Assembly: GCA_964607835.1 (NCBI GenBank)
Contig: CAZSLL010000030.1
Coordinates: 1 to 6,242 of the forward strand
Reading direction: 5' to 3'
Source of the DNA: DAOVFN01 sp964607835
GTDB taxonomy: Archaea; Aenigmatarchaeota; Aenigmatarchaeia; QMZP01
DNA: 6,242 bases
Part shown: piece by piece, positions 4,816-6,242 of the stretch
Numbering within the stretch: the stretch's first letter is position 1
Layout of the letters: each line of letters opens with the position of its first letter
Translations under genes and position numbers: made by a program
The notes under the pieces: generated by a model
What the model was told of the DNA's origin: nothing
Seen by the model: the letters and a program-made list of their open reading frames with translations, nothing else
Databases searched by the model: none

Positions 4816-5553
4816 ATGAAGACAGCTGTTGTTGTTCCAACATTCAACGAGGAAAGGCATATCCTCAGGGTTCTGGAAGAAGCGTCACGGCACTCTGAAA
4901 TAATAATTGTCTCTGATTCCTCCACAGACAGGACACCGGAGATAGTGAGAGAATCAGGAAAGGCCATTCTACTGAATGCCCGAAAGAGGGGCAAGGGAGC
5001 CCAGCTCGGGGAGGGATTCTCATTCGCTCTGAACAAAGGTGCAGATATCATAGTACAGATTGACGGGGACGGGGAAAGGGACCCTTCTGATATAGAGAAA
5101 ATGCTCGATGGCCTCGAAAATACCGGGAGTGACATAGCCGTGGCAAGGAGGAGCATCATGAGGTCAATGAGAAGGAGGCTCCTCAACTCTTTCGGATTCT
5201 TCTGGATAAGGCTGGTCACGGGCTACCGCATCAGGGACCCCTTCTCGGGAATGATTGCCTTCAGGAGCGAGGCATTGAGAAAGCTTGACCTCAGGACCAG
5301 CGGATTCGAGATAGAGCCCGAAATCATGCTCGAGGCCTGGAAAAGGGGGCTTTCTTTATCAGAGGTGGCCATTAAAGTCCCTGAAATAAGCAGGTCGAGC
5401 TTCTCGGTAAAGGAGATGCTGAAAACAAACCTTTTCTTTGACACGTGGATAATCAGGAACTCCGCACGCATCGGTCTTTCCGGGAAAATAATACTGCCCT
5501 TATGCTTCCTAGGCATGGCCTCGGCTATACCCGTATGGATATCAAGGCTGTGA
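4816..5553 (+). CDS. Family 2 glycosyltransferase, DPM1-like (245 aa)
   Basis: This is a GT-A fold, family 2 enzyme resembling dolichyl-phosphate mannose or glucose synthases, which move a sugar from a nucleotide donor to polyprenyl phosphate at the cytoplasmic face. In order it shows VVVPTFNEE (5-13), IIIVSDSSTDRT (29-40), GKGAQLGEGF (59-68), the metal-binding DxD as IDGDGERDP (Asp83, Asp85), RDPFSGMIAF (140-149) and GFEIEPEIMLEA (163-174). A single hydrophobic segment lies at about 224-243, near the C-terminus. I start at ATG 4816, one base after the upstream stop and with GGGGATGA just before it; this puts the first strand of the fold at residue 3, as usual, whereas the longer frame from 4735 merely overlaps the upstream gene. 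Pairing with a GT-C enzyme suggests it makes that enzyme's lipid-linked donor. Which sugar is used cannot be read. Confidence 0.92.
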   Translation: MKTAVVVPTFNEERHILRVLEEASRHSEIIIVSDSSTDRTPEIVRESGKAILLNARKRGKGAQLGEGFSFALNKGADIIVQIDGDGERDPSDIEKMLDGLENTGSDIAVARRSIMRSMRRRLLNSFGFFWIRLVTGYRIRDPFSGMIAFRSEALRKLDLRTSGFEIEPEIMLEAWKRGLSLSEVAIKVPEISRSSFSVKEMLKTNLFFDTWIIRNSARIGLSGKIILPLCFLGMASAIPVWISRL

Positions 5554-5557
5554 GTTC

Positions 5558-5577
5558 ATGCTCAGATTATTAAGCAT
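5558..5577 (+). promoter_or_regulatory. Promoter of the GNAT gene, with inverted half-sites
   Basis: GATTATTAAG (5565-5574) is a TATA-like element centred 25.5 bases from the ATG at 5595, which fits a leaderless transcript; no ribosome binding site precedes that ATG. The element is flanked by ATGCT (5558-5562) and AGCAT (5573-5577), an inverted pair also found around the presumed promoter of the gene at 2380-2886. Confidence 0.5.
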
Positions 5578-5594
5578 CTCATCAAGAATATTCC

Positions 5595-6104
5595 ATGGGC
5601 ATAACAATCGAGCCGCTGTCTGAAAGCACCCTGGAACAGTCCCTGAAACTCCTTTTGAAGGTTTTTGACACGAAACCGGAAGATGACGACTATCCCCGGA
5701 AATGGCTCCCGGCCAGCCTTAATCCCGGGAGCAGGGAAAGCATAAAGCTTTACCAGTCCTACGGGGTCATCGGCCTGAGATACTTCGTGGCAATGGACCA
5801 GGAATCAGGAAGGGTTGGCGGAATAAGCGGATTCTACTCTCTCAGGGAAGACCATGAAGAGGCCTACTGGCTGGCCTGGTTCTGCGTGGCCCCTGGCTAC
5901 AGGAGAAAGGGGCTTGGAGCGATGCTTCTGGACCATATCATAAGCATCGCGAGAAAAGAGGGCAAGCGGTTCCTCAGGCTATACACGTCAGACAGGGAAG
6001 AGGAGAGGGATGCCCAGGCATTTTACGACAGCATGGGGCTGATGATAACCAGGGAAGAGAAAGACGGAAGGTACAAGAAGATATTCAGGGAGAAGAGGAT
6101 TTAG
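5595..6104 (+). CDS. GNAT-family N-acetyltransferase (169 aa)
   Basis: The C-terminal half is a clear GNAT domain: strand WLAWFCVAPGY (92-102), then the acetyl-CoA pyrophosphate-binding motif A, RRKGLG (103-108), followed by the helix AMLLDHIISIARKEG. The next strand is RFLRLYTS (125-132), and AQAFYDSMGL (140-149) is the usual motif B. The N-terminal half includes GISGFYSLRE (76-85), which fits the central strands. Family members acetylate small molecules or protein amino groups; no feature here reveals the substrate. The ATG at 5595 has no ribosome binding site but has a TATA-like element at leaderless distance. It lies 41 bases after the glycosyltransferase stop, so it may be expressed independently or by read-through. 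Its stop is three bases from the end of the convergent gene at 6108. Confidence 0.92.
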   Translation: MGITIEPLSESTLEQSLKLLLKVFDTKPEDDDYPRKWLPASLNPGSRESIKLYQSYGVIGLRYFVAMDQESGRVGGISGFYSLREDHEEAYWLAWFCVAPGYRRKGLGAMLLDHIISIARKEGKRFLRLYTSDREEERDAQAFYDSMGLMITREEKDGRYKKIFREKRI

Positions 6105-6107
6105 GCA

Positions 6108-6242
6108 TCAGCCCTTTTTTGGAGCAGCCTTCTTCTTCGCGGGTTTGCCTGTCTCCTCCCCTCTCTTCGGGGGAGATTCTGTCTTCGCCCCTCTCTTCGG
6201 GGGAGAGCTGGCTTTCTTGGCCAACAGTTTCTTCGAGGCCGT
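6108..6242 (-). CDS. C-terminal Lys/Pro/Ala-rich tail of an unidentified protein (partial)
   Basis: On the minus strand the frame is open from the window edge to TGA at 6108-6110, giving the last 44 residues. The tail is low-complexity and very basic, with SPPKRG repeated twice ten residues apart and an end reading AKKKAAPKKG. Similar tails occur on archaeal nucleic-acid-binding and ribosomal proteins and on histone H1-like proteins, so RNA or DNA binding is a reasonable guess, but no folded domain is visible. The in-frame tandem repeat and biased composition support real coding on this strand. The gene is convergent with the GNAT gene. Confidence 0.65.
   Translation of the reverse strand, partial: TASKKLLAKKASSPPKRGAKTESPPKRGEETGKPAKKKAAPKKG
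6115..6120 (+). terminator. T-run after the GNAT gene
   Basis: TTTTTT begins 11 bases after the GNAT stop and could act as an archaeal intrinsic terminator. It also encodes lysine codons of the convergent gene, so the run may exist only for coding reasons. Confidence 0.3.
6151..6210. repeat. Two-copy 30-base tandem repeat
   Basis: Two adjacent 30-base units (6151-6180 and 6181-6210) share GTCT and an identical 19-base core at 6158-6176 and 6188-6206, differing at the edges. The period is ten codons, and the core encodes the repeated SPPKRG of the minus-strand protein. Each core is also partly self-complementary (CTCTC with GAGAG in the second copy). Confidence 0.85.

Noticed and set aside
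6151..6210. Tandem repeat as a CRISPR fragment
   Set aside because: The copies are directly adjacent with no spacer, the period is a whole number of codons and the repeat is in frame in a coding tail.

Overview
The window is archaeal. The two best-conserved genes are archaeal-type ribosomal proteins uL2 and uL3, the ribosome binding sites match the archaeal GGTG pattern, and several genes have TATA-like boxes centred about 25 bases upstream of their start codons, as expected for leaderless archaeal transcripts. The order uL2 then uL3, with no uL4 or uL23 between them and an opposite-strand gene straight after, is a broken version of the usual archaeal cluster (L3-L4-L23-L2-S19). That, with the compact layout, suggests a reduced-genome lineage such as DPANN. 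This placement is inference; no phylum is claimed.

Layout. Positions 1-72 are the 3' end of an unidentified gene co-directional with rpl2 (84-752). A 93-base intergenic stretch holds a TATA-like element, a strong imperfect hairpin and a second small hairpin abutting the ribosome binding site of rpl3 (846-1841); it looks like a structured mRNA leader. Next come three minus-strand genes: an AT-richer gene for a putative P-loop kinase-like protein (1829-2305, overlapping the rpl3 end tail to tail), an unrecognised protein with two C-terminal membrane helices (2380-2886), and a 38-residue single-helix membrane peptide (2976-3092). A nearly symmetrical 22-base AT-rich palindrome at 3107-3128 lies between this peptide and the plus-strand genes, and fits a bidirectional promoter. 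The plus strand then carries a polytopic GT-C-type glycosyltransferase (3183-4814), a DPM1-like family 2 glycosyltransferase (4816-5553) starting one base after its stop, and a GNAT acetyltransferase (5595-6104). The right edge (6108-6242) is the minus-strand 3' end of a gene encoding a Lys/Pro/Ala-rich tail with a repeated SPPKRG unit.

How the parts fit. The two glycosyltransferases form a plausible pair: the family 2 enzyme would charge a polyprenyl phosphate with a sugar on the cytoplasmic face, and the GT-C enzyme would use that lipid-linked sugar outside, for example in surface glycosylation. The GNAT enzyme appears to have its own promoter. The most promising undescribed elements are the two-hairpin rpl3 leader, the symmetric divergent promoter with its 38-residue membrane peptide and a 10-codon upstream ORF, the loss of the expected tryptophan in the uL3 central finger, and the deviant P-loop protein. 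None is proven; all rest on reading the sequence and remembered family features.
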